Assembly: GCA_963781805.1 (NCBI GenBank)
Contig: CAWAHF010000004.1
Coordinates: 4,898,001-4,962,000, forward strand
Reading direction: 5' to 3'
DNA: 64,000 nucleotides
Source: JAFGPL01 sp963781805
GTDB lineage: Bacteria > Bacteroidota > Bacteroidia > Bacteroidales > UBA10428
Part shown: positions 15,779-24,907 of the stretch, in pieces
How the letters are laid out: every line of letters starts with the position of its first letter
Position numbering within the stretch: the stretch's first letter is position 1
Notes under the pieces: model-generated
Seen by the model: only the letters and a program-made list of their open reading frames with translations
What the model was told of the DNA's origin: nothing
Databases searched by the model: none
Made by a program: the position numbers and the translations under genes

Positions 15779-16774
15779 CTACATGGTATAAGGTTTAATT
15801 ACTCTTGCTTGAATTTTATTAAGCGTGACAATTAATTTACGTAACATTTCATCATCTTTATACATACCTATAATCGCTCCACCCGAACCGGAGAATTTAG
15901 CCGAAGCGCCGCAGCTTCTGGCCGCGTAAACCATTTCCTTGTTGCTGTCGGATATTTGCATTATTTTACATCGCAGGTCAAAATTTTTATCAATAAGCTT
16001 GTTCAACAACTCATAATCTTTGTTAAGAATGGCGTTTTTGCCCTGTTCAGCCAGATTTGCAATTTCAGCCAGCGTTTGATGCACTTCTTCATCGCCGTGG
16101 TCATATCGTTGTCTGATCGTATTAAGTACTTTTCCTGATTCTTTACCCAACTGAATTTTGTAAGCCAGATAAAGTTTCGGAAGGTTTTCCGGATTTATGG
16201 ACTCATATTTTCCGTATTGATGTTCTAACATATAGGTCTTTTCAAAATCCATAAACACACATCCTTCAAATACCTGTATAACCCTGTCCTGCAAACCTGC
16301 ATTGATACCCAGTTCTTCGGTTTCAACTGAAAGTATCAGCGATGGTAATACCATTTTGGGGATTTCAATATTGTTAAATTGCATTAATGCTCTGATGGTG
16401 GCGGTAACTATAGCACTTGATCCTGCAAGGCCTACCTGTCTTGGTATGGAGGATTGGTATCGAATAGTAAAATTTTTATTATTCAGCCGGATGCCTTGAC
16501 CCTCGCAATATTCAAAGAATTTTTTTATGGCAGCTTTAATCAGGCGATCACCTCCATAATAGCCGGTTAAATTCACAGTTTCCGCCAACTGGTATATATT
16601 TCTGAATTTATTACGATCAACCTCCTGTTGTTCGATCACCAGTTCGGGCGATTCAAAAAGCGAAACAATCGCGCCAAAATTTCTGATAATGATTGAAATA
16701 GTTTTTCCAAAATACCCGTCTGAAGGATTTCCTAATAATCCAGCTCTGGCATAAGCTCTTGATTCAATTATCAT
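15779..16774 (-). CDS. GHMP-family sugar kinase, glucuronokinase-like
   Basis: A 331-residue GHMP kinase with the ATP-loop motif PRQVGLAGSSA at residues 111-121 and the C-terminal glycine motif AKFSGSGGAI near 294-303. The opening RAYARAGLLGNPSDGYFG, then GYYGGDRLIKAAIKKFF and TEELGINAGLQDR, follow the pattern I recall for plant glucuronokinase (GlcAK) rather than galactokinase or mevalonate kinase. The expected reaction is ATP plus D-glucuronate giving glucuronate-1-phosphate. The gene is transcribed into galU with a two-base gap. D-glycero-manno-heptose kinase is another GHMP option, but its diagnostic context (gmhA/gmhB) is absent. Confidence 0.75.
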   Translation of the reverse strand: MIIESRAYARAGLLGNPSDGYFGKTISIIIRNFGAIVSLFESPELVIEQQEVDRNKFRNIYQLAETVNLTGYYGGDRLIKAAIKKFFEYCEGQGIRLNNKNFTIRYQSSIPRQVGLAGSSAIVTATIRALMQFNNIEIPKMVLPSLILSVETEELGINAGLQDRVIQVFEGCVFMDFEKTYMLEHQYGKYESINPENLPKLYLAYKIQLGKESGKVLNTIRQRYDHGDEEVHQTLAEIANLAEQGKNAILNKDYELLNKLIDKNFDLRCKIMQISDSNKEMVYAARSCGASAKFSGSGGAIIGMYKDDEMLRKLIVTLNKIQARVIKPYTM

Positions 16775-16936
16775 TTGGTTGATGTATTCTGTTTGTCGCT
16801 AAATTAAGCTATTCACTCCATTATCCAAAATACGTTTTTAACAAAATAAATTTAAAAACAGAAGACTTTAAGAATCTTTTTGACATAGAAGGATTAAATT
16901 GTTAATTTTAAACCCTACCAAAAACGAATAATTATT

Positions 16937-17515
16937 TTGACCCACGAACTTGATATAATAATCGATAAGTTGAGATCGGGAGATGAAACATTCTATAAAT
17001 CTATATTTTATCAATATTATAAGGTATTAACCTACTTTGCTAACAAATATGTGAACGATTTGGAAACTTCAAAAGAGATTGTGCAGGAATTGTTTGTGAA
17101 ACTGTATGAAAAACGTTATACTATTAAAATAGAAACCTCATTCAAATCGTATCTGTTTAAAGCAGTATATAACAGTTGCATCAATCATATTAATCAAACC
17201 AATGTAAGAGAACATCATCATCAACAAATAAAATTGCTGGGTGATGATCGAACCGATTTTTTGGATGAAACCATTCATTCATCTGAACTTGAACATAAAA
17301 TATATTCTGAGATTGAGAAACTACCTCTGCAATGCAAGCGAATATTCAAACTTAACAGATTTGAAGGAATATCAAATGCTGATATCGCAGAACAACTGGG
17401 CTTATCAAAACGGACTGTGGAAACACAGATAAGCAAGGCTTTACGCATTTTAAGAAGTAAGTTAACAGATGTTTATTTACTTCTATTTATGATTGTTGTA
17501 TTTCTTATCATATAA
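16937..17515 (+). CDS. ECF RNA polymerase sigma factor (FecI-like)
   Basis: The 192-residue protein contains sigma region 2 (about 25-90, YYKVLTYFANKYVNDLETSKEIVQELFVKLYEKR) and region 4 (about 130-180, LPLQCKRIFKLNRFEGISNADIAEQLGLSKRTVETQISKAL). The C-terminus has an extra hydrophobic tail (VYLLLFMIVVFLII), common in Bacteroidota members. The best start is TTG at 16937, since no in-frame ATG precedes region 2. The FecR anti-sigma gene follows by 21 bases, so this pair most likely controls its own operon (16937-22723) in response to an outer-membrane signal. Confidence 0.9.
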   Translation: MTHELDIIIDKLRSGDETFYKSIFYQYYKVLTYFANKYVNDLETSKEIVQELFVKLYEKRYTIKIETSFKSYLFKAVYNSCINHINQTNVREHHHQQIKLLGDDRTDFLDETIHSSELEHKIYSEIEKLPLQCKRIFKLNRFEGISNADIAEQLGLSKRTVETQISKALRILRSKLTDVYLLLFMIVVFLII

Positions 17516-17536
17516 TACGTGTTTAAATAAACTTAA

Positions 17537-18535
17537 ATGTCTTATTTACGAACATCAAAAACTTCTCAAATGGATTTTGCAAATAGTGTAAGATTTTTAA
17601 CTGGTGAGATGGAGGAAAAGGAGCGGGTTGAATTGCTAAAAATCCTAGATGAAAATCCTGATGCAAAAAAGAAATTTGAACTTCTGAAAAAAATATGGGA
17701 AAAATCTTCCGGATTAAATACATTTAGTGCGATTGACATCGATGAGGACTGGCAAAATATTCAATCGAAATTAAAGCCTAAATTTAAATTACGTTCGCAA
17801 AAAATTCCGTTTTCAGGATTTATGATACGTACAGCAGTGATCTTACTAATTGCCTTTGGTTTGGCATTTGGACTTTACAGGCTTGTTAACATCCTTCCGA
17901 AAACTGAATTAATTACCAATTCGAGTATCAATACTATTCAGGAATTCACTTTACCGGACGGTTCGGTTGTATTATTAAACAAAAATTCACAAATTTCTTA
18001 CAATCAGAAATTTAACAAAAATAACAGAGAACTGTTTTTTTCAGGGGAAGCTTTTTTTAAAGTGGCTGCAAATTCTGCATTACCCTTTGTGATAAGAACA
18101 TGTAATACTACAATTCAGGTAGTAGGTACCAGTTTTAATATAAAAGATGATACCTCAGCTGTTAAAGTGACAGTGGTTACAGGAAAAGTCAGTTTTTATG
18201 AAACAAAAAACAGAAATAATCATATTGAGCTTGTCAAGAATCAGGTGGCATCATTCGAATATGCCACCCGAAAGATTATTTATGGTCAAAACAGCGATTT
18301 AAATTTTCTATCCTGGAAAACAGGCAGGTTTGAATTTTTCAAAACGCCCACGTTGGATGTACTTGCAACCCTGGCAGATTATTTCAATAAAAAACTGATT
18401 ATTAAAATTCCTCTAAAGGACAGTATTACTGGAATATTCGAAAATCAACCACTGGAGGAAATTCTAAAAGAAATTGAATTAACTTCATCATTGAAAATTG
18501 AGAACAACCAAGACTATATAATTGTGAGAAAATAA
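17537..18535 (+). CDS. FecR-type anti-sigma factor
   Basis: A 332-residue protein: a cytoplasmic N-terminal sigma-binding region (about 1-90, with FLTGEMEEKERVELLKIL), one transmembrane helix (about 95-117, MIRTAVILLIAFGLAFGLYRL), the periplasmic FecR domain (about 125-220, FTLPDGSVVLLNKNSQISYN, FSGEAFFKV), and a terminal DUF4974/STN-interacting domain (about 262-330). It holds the upstream ECF sigma factor at the membrane until an STN-bearing outer-membrane protein signals. The next gene encodes such an STN protein. Confidence 0.9.
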   Translation: MSYLRTSKTSQMDFANSVRFLTGEMEEKERVELLKILDENPDAKKKFELLKKIWEKSSGLNTFSAIDIDEDWQNIQSKLKPKFKLRSQKIPFSGFMIRTAVILLIAFGLAFGLYRLVNILPKTELITNSSINTIQEFTLPDGSVVLLNKNSQISYNQKFNKNNRELFFSGEAFFKVAANSALPFVIRTCNTTIQVVGTSFNIKDDTSAVKVTVVTGKVSFYETKNRNNHIELVKNQVASFEYATRKIIYGQNSDLNFLSWKTGRFEFFKTPTLDVLATLADYFNKKLIIKIPLKDSITGIFENQPLEEILKEIELTSSLKIENNQDYIIVRK

Positions 18536-18586
18536 CTAAATTAGTTGTTTCAGAGCTAAACAAAACTAACCGCTAACCTTTACAAA

Positions 18587-20143
18587 ATGAGGCAATTTTA
18601 TCATCGATATCTGCTTCTGCTCATGCTTGTTCTATTGATGATACCGTTTTCGCCATTGTCTGCCCAAAAATCTTTGCTTGATAAAAAAGTTAAAATATCC
18701 ACCAGATCAGGTAATGCTGATGCCATTCTGCAGGAAATAGCATCAAAAGGAGGTTTTTCATTTACATACAGTTCAAAAATTCCGGTTACCAAAAAGGTGA
18801 AACTCTCGGATAATAAACTAACCATTAAATCTTTTCTTGACGAGATTTTTCAGGATGAATATGTCAGGTATATTGCAAAAAAAGATAAAATACTGCTAAT
18901 CCCTTCGTTTACTCAAAATTCGCAACTTCAGCGCATCAGGGGTAAAGTGATAGATGCAAAGACCAGTGATCCGGTTCAGTTCGCAAATATTTTTCTTATG
19001 GATCGAAGTGTCGGCACCATTTCAAACAAAGAGGGGAGTTTTGTCCTTAACCTTAGAAAATATAATGAATCAGATACAATTTGTATATCCTTTATCGGGT
19101 TTAGGATGGAAAAGATGCCTCTTCAACTTGTTGATTCAACTAGTGTTGTTGTAAAGTTATACCCCGAAGAGCACGAAATAAAAGAAGTGTGGGTAAAACC
19201 AGTTAAACCTGTTCAGTTGATTGAAAAAGCGCTTGAGAATATTCCACACAATTATGATAATTCCCCATCGCTTCTTACCGCGTTTTTCAGAGAATCATCC
19301 AGACAAAACGATCAGTATATTTCTTTGTCTGAAGCAGTCGTTAAAGTTTATAAGGAATCCTATCTTTCTACGAGAGTTGATCAGATAAAAATTGAAAAAG
19401 GGCGAAAAGGTTCAAATGTAAAATCACAGGAAGCTATTAACTATGTTGTACAAGGTGGGTTGTATAACAATTTTAAACTGGATATTGTTAAAAACGGTGC
19501 AAGTTTCCTGGATAAGGACAATTTCGATTTGTATGATTATCGGTTGGATGAAATATCCAGGTACAGAGGTACACCGGTTTATGTTATCCGTTTCGATCAG
19601 AAAGACGGGGTGCAATTCCCAATGTACAAGGGGAGTATTTATATAGATAAAGAGTCATTTGCACTGGTGAAGGCCGAATTTAGTATCAGTCCCAAAGGTA
19701 TTGGATATGCACAGGACTTATATGTGGTGAAAAGTCCTGGTAATCTGAAAATTAAACCTTTATATGCAAATTATTCGGTAAATTACCGGAAAATAAATAA
19801 TAAGTGGAATCTTGACTACGTTCGAAGCGAAGTAAGTATCTATGTGCGAAGAAACGATAACAAGAAAAAGAACAGAAGTAAAATTTCATCAACCTATACA
19901 TCGATATCCGAATTTGTGATTACAGAAAAAAACAATGATTTGGTTCAGCGTTTTAAAGCGGACGAAATCTCCCGACCAAATGATATCTTGATTAAGCAGC
20001 TGTCAGAAACCGATGAAAATTTCTGGGGCGAAGAAAATATTATACTTCCTGATGAACCTCTCCTGGAAACCATCCTAAAACTAAGCAAAAGAAATAATCT
20101 GAACATTCTGCCTGATGTTCCTGTTGCGCGCACACAGGAATAG
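18587..20143 (+). CDS. STN and carboxypeptidase-like regulatory domain protein
   Basis: A 518-residue exported protein (signal peptide about 1-26). An STN domain covers about 35-105 (ADAILQEIASKGGFSFTYSS), a carboxypeptidase-like regulatory sandwich about 112-195 (IRGKVIDAKTSDPVQFANIF), and the rest is a beta-rich domain (YDYRLDEISRYRGTPVYVI, GSIYIDKESFALVKAEF) of the kind often seen after such sandwiches in this phylum. It lacks a TonB plug and barrel. It sits where a FecA-like receptor would normally be, directly after FecR. It could thus be the signal transmitter without being the transporter. Confidence 0.75.
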   Translation: MRQFYHRYLLLLMLVLLMIPFSPLSAQKSLLDKKVKISTRSGNADAILQEIASKGGFSFTYSSKIPVTKKVKLSDNKLTIKSFLDEIFQDEYVRYIAKKDKILLIPSFTQNSQLQRIRGKVIDAKTSDPVQFANIFLMDRSVGTISNKEGSFVLNLRKYNESDTICISFIGFRMEKMPLQLVDSTSVVVKLYPEEHEIKEVWVKPVKPVQLIEKALENIPHNYDNSPSLLTAFFRESSRQNDQYISLSEAVVKVYKESYLSTRVDQIKIEKGRKGSNVKSQEAINYVVQGGLYNNFKLDIVKNGASFLDKDNFDLYDYRLDEISRYRGTPVYVIRFDQKDGVQFPMYKGSIYIDKESFALVKAEFSISPKGIGYAQDLYVVKSPGNLKIKPLYANYSVNYRKINNKWNLDYVRSEVSIYVRRNDNKKKNRSKISSTYTSISEFVITEKNNDLVQRFKADEISRPNDILIKQLSETDENFWGEENIILPDEPLLETILKLSKRNNLNILPDVPVARTQE

Positions 20144-20158
20144 TAAATGAAGTAAAAT

Positions 20159-22723
20159 ATGAAGTATCTCTTTTCATTTTTTATTGTTTTCCTGCTGGTT
20201 GCAGGCACTGATGACGATTCGTTTTTTCTGACTTCACTTATGGACCGTGCTGAGAAATATAATCGGGCATTTCCTGAAGAACATATTTATATCAACACTG
20301 ACAGAACATTTTATAAACCCGGGGATGAGCTTTGGTTTAAAGCTTTTGTAATAAATTCTCTTGGTTCATATAACTTGAGCAAAGATTTGAATATTAAACT
20401 GATAGATGTATTTGGCTCTGAAGTGCTTAACCTGAGATTTCCATTGTTGAATAACGAGTCTAAAGGCTATATGGTAATTCCTTCCTATTTTGAAGAAGGA
20501 AAGTATTATTTGATTGGTTATACCGGCTGGATGAAAAATTTGCCTGCAAACGAGGCGTTTAGAAAAGAAATTATTATAAGCAGCCATGTGGAAAGAAGCC
20601 TGAATCTTGATTTAATTTTTACAAAGGAATTGTATTATCCGGGAAATTTGGTGGAAGGAGAAATGAACGTAATATTTCCGGATGGTACCCCGGTTAATGC
20701 GGCTAAATACACATTTTCATGCAAATCGAATAAAAAAATAGTTTTCCGGGGCAGAGGATCTTCTGATGAAGATGGAAACGCTGTTATAAACTTTGAACTA
20801 CCAAAGGAAATAGATTCAGATTTTTTACTCATGGAAATTACTGTTAAACATAAAAAGAAAACAGAGACGTTCATTGAATCTTTTCCAATTGCCAGAAAAA
20901 ATATTGAAATAAGATTTTTCCCTGAGGGAGGAAAAATAATAGAAGGAATAGAAAATATAATTGCTTTCAAAGCTGTGGATAGTTACGGTTTGCCTGTTGA
21001 AATTGCAGGAATCCTGATAGATGAATCGGGACAACAGATCGAAAAGATTCAAAGCACCTGCATGGGTATGGGAAAATTTACACTGAATCCTATGTTAAAA
21101 CAGTATAAAGTACACATATTCAAACCAATGATTGAGAATAATATATTTGATCTTCCTGAAATTAGCTCAATGGGAATTCAATTAAACTATTCCGGTTTGA
21201 AGGATGATGATATTCAGTTTTCTATTAGAAACGCTGATTCAAACCAGGTAATTAAAGTAAATGTGGCTCTTGAGGAAAATGGATCCATTGGCTGGTTAGC
21301 AGCGGTTGAGTTTAAAAGAGATAAACTGTTAAAAGTACCTGTGAAAAACTTTAAAACAGGAGTTATCTCTTGCACTGTTTTCGATGACGAGGGAAATACT
21401 TACGCTTCGAGATCTTTTGCAATTGACCGGAAAGATTCTGAAAACGGTCTCATTTTCACTGCATCCAAGACTCTTTACGGGAAGAGAGATAAGGTTTACC
21501 TGGATATCAATAATCTGAATACGGGAAATACCACTGCTTCAATTGCAGTGTATAACAGCAGATATGTTGATGATTCGGGAATTGATATGCCAACCTATTT
21601 GAATTATTTTGTGTGGCTAAAAGATATTAATCCGGTTTATTTTGAGAAGGAACTGAATAATGAAAATCTTGATTTGGTAATGCTTACACATAAAAGCAAA
21701 TCATTACCCATTGCCGGTCTCTGCAGAAACGACTTTCAGAATTCATTGCCATATTATAATCAGGATGGTATCATCGGACAGGTATTGGATAAAAAAGGCA
21801 ACCCTGAAGAAAATGCACGGATAAAAATTATACACACTTCAGATTTAAGGACCTTCCAGACTACAACAGATGCCAAAGGTATGTTTAATGTTAAGTTTGA
21901 TAATAAAATTATCAACTATAATTTCCTCAATATTGCTATTGCAGATGAATTTGGAAAATCAGGGAATAACCTGATGATATATGATAATTATTCAGACAAT
22001 ATACTTCGAAGTTTTACACTTGATAAGGTCCATTGGAATTTCAATCAGTTTACCGACCTGTTAAAATATAAAAACCCTTTGTTGCTCTTTTCGGGAAGGT
22101 ATAATCAGGGCAGGAAAAAAGAAAAAAGTGAATTTTCCGGGAAAGGATATGATTATAATAAATATTCAACTTATTTGAATGTTGCAGATATCCTTCGTGA
22201 AATAAAAAGTTGCGAAATTGTAGAGAATGAAATCGTTTTTACCGGCCACAGGAATTCATTACTATACCAGAAAGGTGCAATAATAGTAATTGATGGAATA
22301 TCCATGGGAACCAATGCGAGTGTATTAAATACCCTTTCACCAAAAGAAATCAGAAATATTTCAATATCCACGCTTCCGGTTGATATTCATAGATATACTG
22401 GATTAAACAGCATGGGATTAATAGAGATTACCACCCTGCGGGGAGGGGATACCGGAACAGATGTAAAATCATCGGATATTCAGCAGGATTTTCTGATGGT
22501 AGATCATGAATATTCAGGGCCTGATTATTCTGTTGGTGACTTGCCTGAATATGATGTACGAACAACTTTGTTCTGGAAAGCTAATATAGTTGCCGATGGT
22601 TCGTCATCTGCAAAAATTATGTTCTATACGTCAGATATCCCGGGAACATACAAATGCCAAATATTTGGGACCGATACAATTGGAAATCTTTTTGAAAAGC
22701 AAATAAGTTTTACGGTAAGATAG
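20159..22723 (+). CDS. Large macroglobulin-like protein with TonB-plug-like segment
   Basis: An 854-residue exported protein, 15 bases after the STN gene. The N-terminal region (about 40-130, IYINTDRTFYKPGDELWFKAFV...YYLIGYTGWMKN) is an MG2-like macroglobulin sandwich; more sandwiches follow. A carboxypeptidase-like regulatory domain lies at about 540-600 (GQVLDKKGNPEENARI). A plug-like segment covers about 705-765 (GAIIVIDGISMGTNASVLNTL...NSMGLIEITTLRGG). No barrel follows. It shares architecture and the terminal FYTSD strand with the protein at 12134. Possibly a surface sensor or an assembly partner for a TonB receptor elsewhere; no function is established. Confidence 0.6.
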   Translation: MKYLFSFFIVFLLVAGTDDDSFFLTSLMDRAEKYNRAFPEEHIYINTDRTFYKPGDELWFKAFVINSLGSYNLSKDLNIKLIDVFGSEVLNLRFPLLNNESKGYMVIPSYFEEGKYYLIGYTGWMKNLPANEAFRKEIIISSHVERSLNLDLIFTKELYYPGNLVEGEMNVIFPDGTPVNAAKYTFSCKSNKKIVFRGRGSSDEDGNAVINFELPKEIDSDFLLMEITVKHKKKTETFIESFPIARKNIEIRFFPEGGKIIEGIENIIAFKAVDSYGLPVEIAGILIDESGQQIEKIQSTCMGMGKFTLNPMLKQYKVHIFKPMIENNIFDLPEISSMGIQLNYSGLKDDDIQFSIRNADSNQVIKVNVALEENGSIGWLAAVEFKRDKLLKVPVKNFKTGVISCTVFDDEGNTYASRSFAIDRKDSENGLIFTASKTLYGKRDKVYLDINNLNTGNTTASIAVYNSRYVDDSGIDMPTYLNYFVWLKDINPVYFEKELNNENLDLVMLTHKSKSLPIAGLCRNDFQNSLPYYNQDGIIGQVLDKKGNPEENARIKIIHTSDLRTFQTTTDAKGMFNVKFDNKIINYNFLNIAIADEFGKSGNNLMIYDNYSDNILRSFTLDKVHWNFNQFTDLLKYKNPLLLFSGRYNQGRKKEKSEFSGKGYDYNKYSTYLNVADILREIKSCEIVENEIVFTGHRNSLLYQKGAIIVIDGISMGTNASVLNTLSPKEIRNISISTLPVDIHRYTGLNSMGLIEITTLRGGDTGTDVKSSDIQQDFLMVDHEYSGPDYSVGDLPEYDVRTTLFWKANIVADGSSSAKIMFYTSDIPGTYKCQIFGTDTIGNLFEKQISFTVR

Positions 22724-22918
22724 AAGAACTTTCCCATGAAGTTTAGTTAGATACCACGGCGATCAAAATCATTCTATCGGAATATTTTTGAGGTATTCTG
22801 CAACTGTGGATTTAATCTTATTTTTACAGATTCTATTCACAAAATTTTAAATATTGTCAAGAAGTAAATTGACTTTAGTTTACTGATAGACATGTAATGC
22901 AATAGTAAATACCTTAAA

Positions 22919-24880
22919 ATGAATAATTTCAATTATTTTGTAGAACAATTTGCAGATATCAGGATTCTCAGGTTCCAGGTTCCGGAATTCGAATTCCTAA
23001 AACTCAATCAGAAATTGTTGGTGTATTATTTAAGCAAGGCTGCATTGTGCGGCCGTGATATTATTTTTGATCAAAATGGCAAATACAACCTGAAAATAAA
23101 ACAAATTCTTGAGGTTATTTGTGAGACTTATTCGGGAGACAGAAACACACATGAATTTGAAAGTTTTATAGTTTACCTGAAAAGAATTTGGTTTTCAAAC
23201 GGAATTTACCATCATTACTCATCGGATAAGATTATTCCGGGTTTTTCTTCTGACTATTTCCTGCAGCTTGTTGAAAATTCAGACAATAATAAATTACCCC
23301 TGAATAGTGCGCTAACAGTAAATGATCTGCTTGACAAACTGATACCGGTTATTTTTGATCCCAATATCTTTCCAAAAAAAGTGTGCCAGGATTCCGATAA
23401 AGACATTGTGGCGAATTCAGCTGTAAATTTTTACGATGGTGTTGTTCAGCACGAAGTGGAAAATTTCTACACCAAAATGAAAAATCCAGACGATAACGAA
23501 CCTGTTTCTTATGGACTTAATTCGAAGGTGATTAAGGAAAACGGTGTTATAAAAGAAATTCCCTGGAAACTGGGGGGTATGTATTCTCCTGCGATTGAAA
23601 AAATAATTTACTGGCTTGAAAAAGCCGCATCAGTTGTTGAAAATAGTGAGCAGGTCGAAGTCATTCAAACATTAATTGACTATTATAAAACCGGTGATCT
23701 AAAAATATGGGATCAATATACGATTTTATGGTTGCATGATTTGGCATCTCAGGTCGATTTTATTAACGGATTTATAGAATCCTATGATGATCCGCTTGGT
23801 TTGAAAGCGTCGTGGGAGTCGGTTGTAAATTATAAAAACCTGGAGGCTACACGCAGAACTGAAATTTTGAGCAGTTATGCCCAGTGGTTTGAGGATCATT
23901 CACCCATTGACAATAAATTCAAAAAAGGAAAAGTGAAAGGAGTAACAGCCAAAGTTATTACGGTTGTTCACCTTGGGGGTGCGTGCTATCCAACCACACC
24001 TATTGGGATTAATTTACCCAATGCAGATTGGATACGAAAAGAATATGGTTCAAAATCAGTGACACTGGAAAATATTATGTATGCTTATGATCAGGCAAAT
24101 ATGCAGAGCGGTCTGTTAGAAGAGTTTGCCGCAGATACCGAAGAGACAGAGTTGGTGGAAAAGTACGGATTTCTTGCAGGTAACCTTCATGTAGATTTAC
24201 ATGAATGCCTTGGTCACGGTTCAGGTCAGCTGAATTCAGGTGTGGATTCGGACGCGTTGAAAAATTATCAGGCCCCTTTGGAAGAAACAAGGGCAGATTT
24301 GTTTGCACTGTATTTTATCATGGATACTAAAATGGTGGAACTTGGACTTGAACCAACTCTGGATGTGGCAAAAGCCGAATATATGAATTATATAAGGAAT
24401 GGGTTGATGACCCAGTTGACAAGAATTTTACCCGGAAAAGATATTGAACAGGCACATATGCGCAACCGCCAGTTAATTTCGAAATGGTGCATGGAGCAGG
24501 GAGGACGTGATAATGTGATTGAAAAAATCAGGAAGGATGGTAAAACTTTTTTCAAAATTAATGATTTTAATAAGTTACGCTCACTGTTCGCAGAACTTCT
24601 TAATGAGGTTCAACGGATTAAATCGGAAGGAGATTATCGGGCAGGTAAGGAACTGGTTGAAAAATATGGAGTTAAAGTCGACCCTGATTTGCATGCAGAG
24701 GTTCTGGAACGATTCGGAAAGCTAAATCTTGTGCCCTACAGCGGATTTATGAATCCTGAACTTATTCCGGTAGAAAAGCATGGCAAAATTGCAGATGTTA
24801 TTATAAAATATCCTGACAATTATGCAGAACAAATGTTGTATTACAGCAAAAACTTTTCATTTCTTTCGGTAGTTGATTGA
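22919..24880 (+). CDS. Dipeptidyl peptidase III (family M49)
   Basis: The 653-residue protein has the M49 zinc signature as HECLGH (H428, E429, H433) followed by GSGQLNSG, and the second motif EETRAD (from residue 455) supplying the third zinc ligand. The HECLGH form with Cys is the one known from Bacteroides DPP III. It removes dipeptides from the N-terminus of short peptides. No signal peptide is visible, so cytoplasmic action is expected. Length is close to the family norm (about 670). It is monocistronic. Confidence 0.93.
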   Translation: MNNFNYFVEQFADIRILRFQVPEFEFLKLNQKLLVYYLSKAALCGRDIIFDQNGKYNLKIKQILEVICETYSGDRNTHEFESFIVYLKRIWFSNGIYHHYSSDKIIPGFSSDYFLQLVENSDNNKLPLNSALTVNDLLDKLIPVIFDPNIFPKKVCQDSDKDIVANSAVNFYDGVVQHEVENFYTKMKNPDDNEPVSYGLNSKVIKENGVIKEIPWKLGGMYSPAIEKIIYWLEKAASVVENSEQVEVIQTLIDYYKTGDLKIWDQYTILWLHDLASQVDFINGFIESYDDPLGLKASWESVVNYKNLEATRRTEILSSYAQWFEDHSPIDNKFKKGKVKGVTAKVITVVHLGGACYPTTPIGINLPNADWIRKEYGSKSVTLENIMYAYDQANMQSGLLEEFAADTEETELVEKYGFLAGNLHVDLHECLGHGSGQLNSGVDSDALKNYQAPLEETRADLFALYFIMDTKMVELGLEPTLDVAKAEYMNYIRNGLMTQLTRILPGKDIEQAHMRNRQLISKWCMEQGGRDNVIEKIRKDGKTFFKINDFNKLRSLFAELLNEVQRIKSEGDYRAGKELVEKYGVKVDPDLHAEVLERFGKLNLVPYSGFMNPELIPVEKHGKIADVIIKYPDNYAEQMLYYSKNFSFLSVVD

Positions 24881-24907
24881 AGAATAGAAAACGTTAATTC
24901 GGTAATG

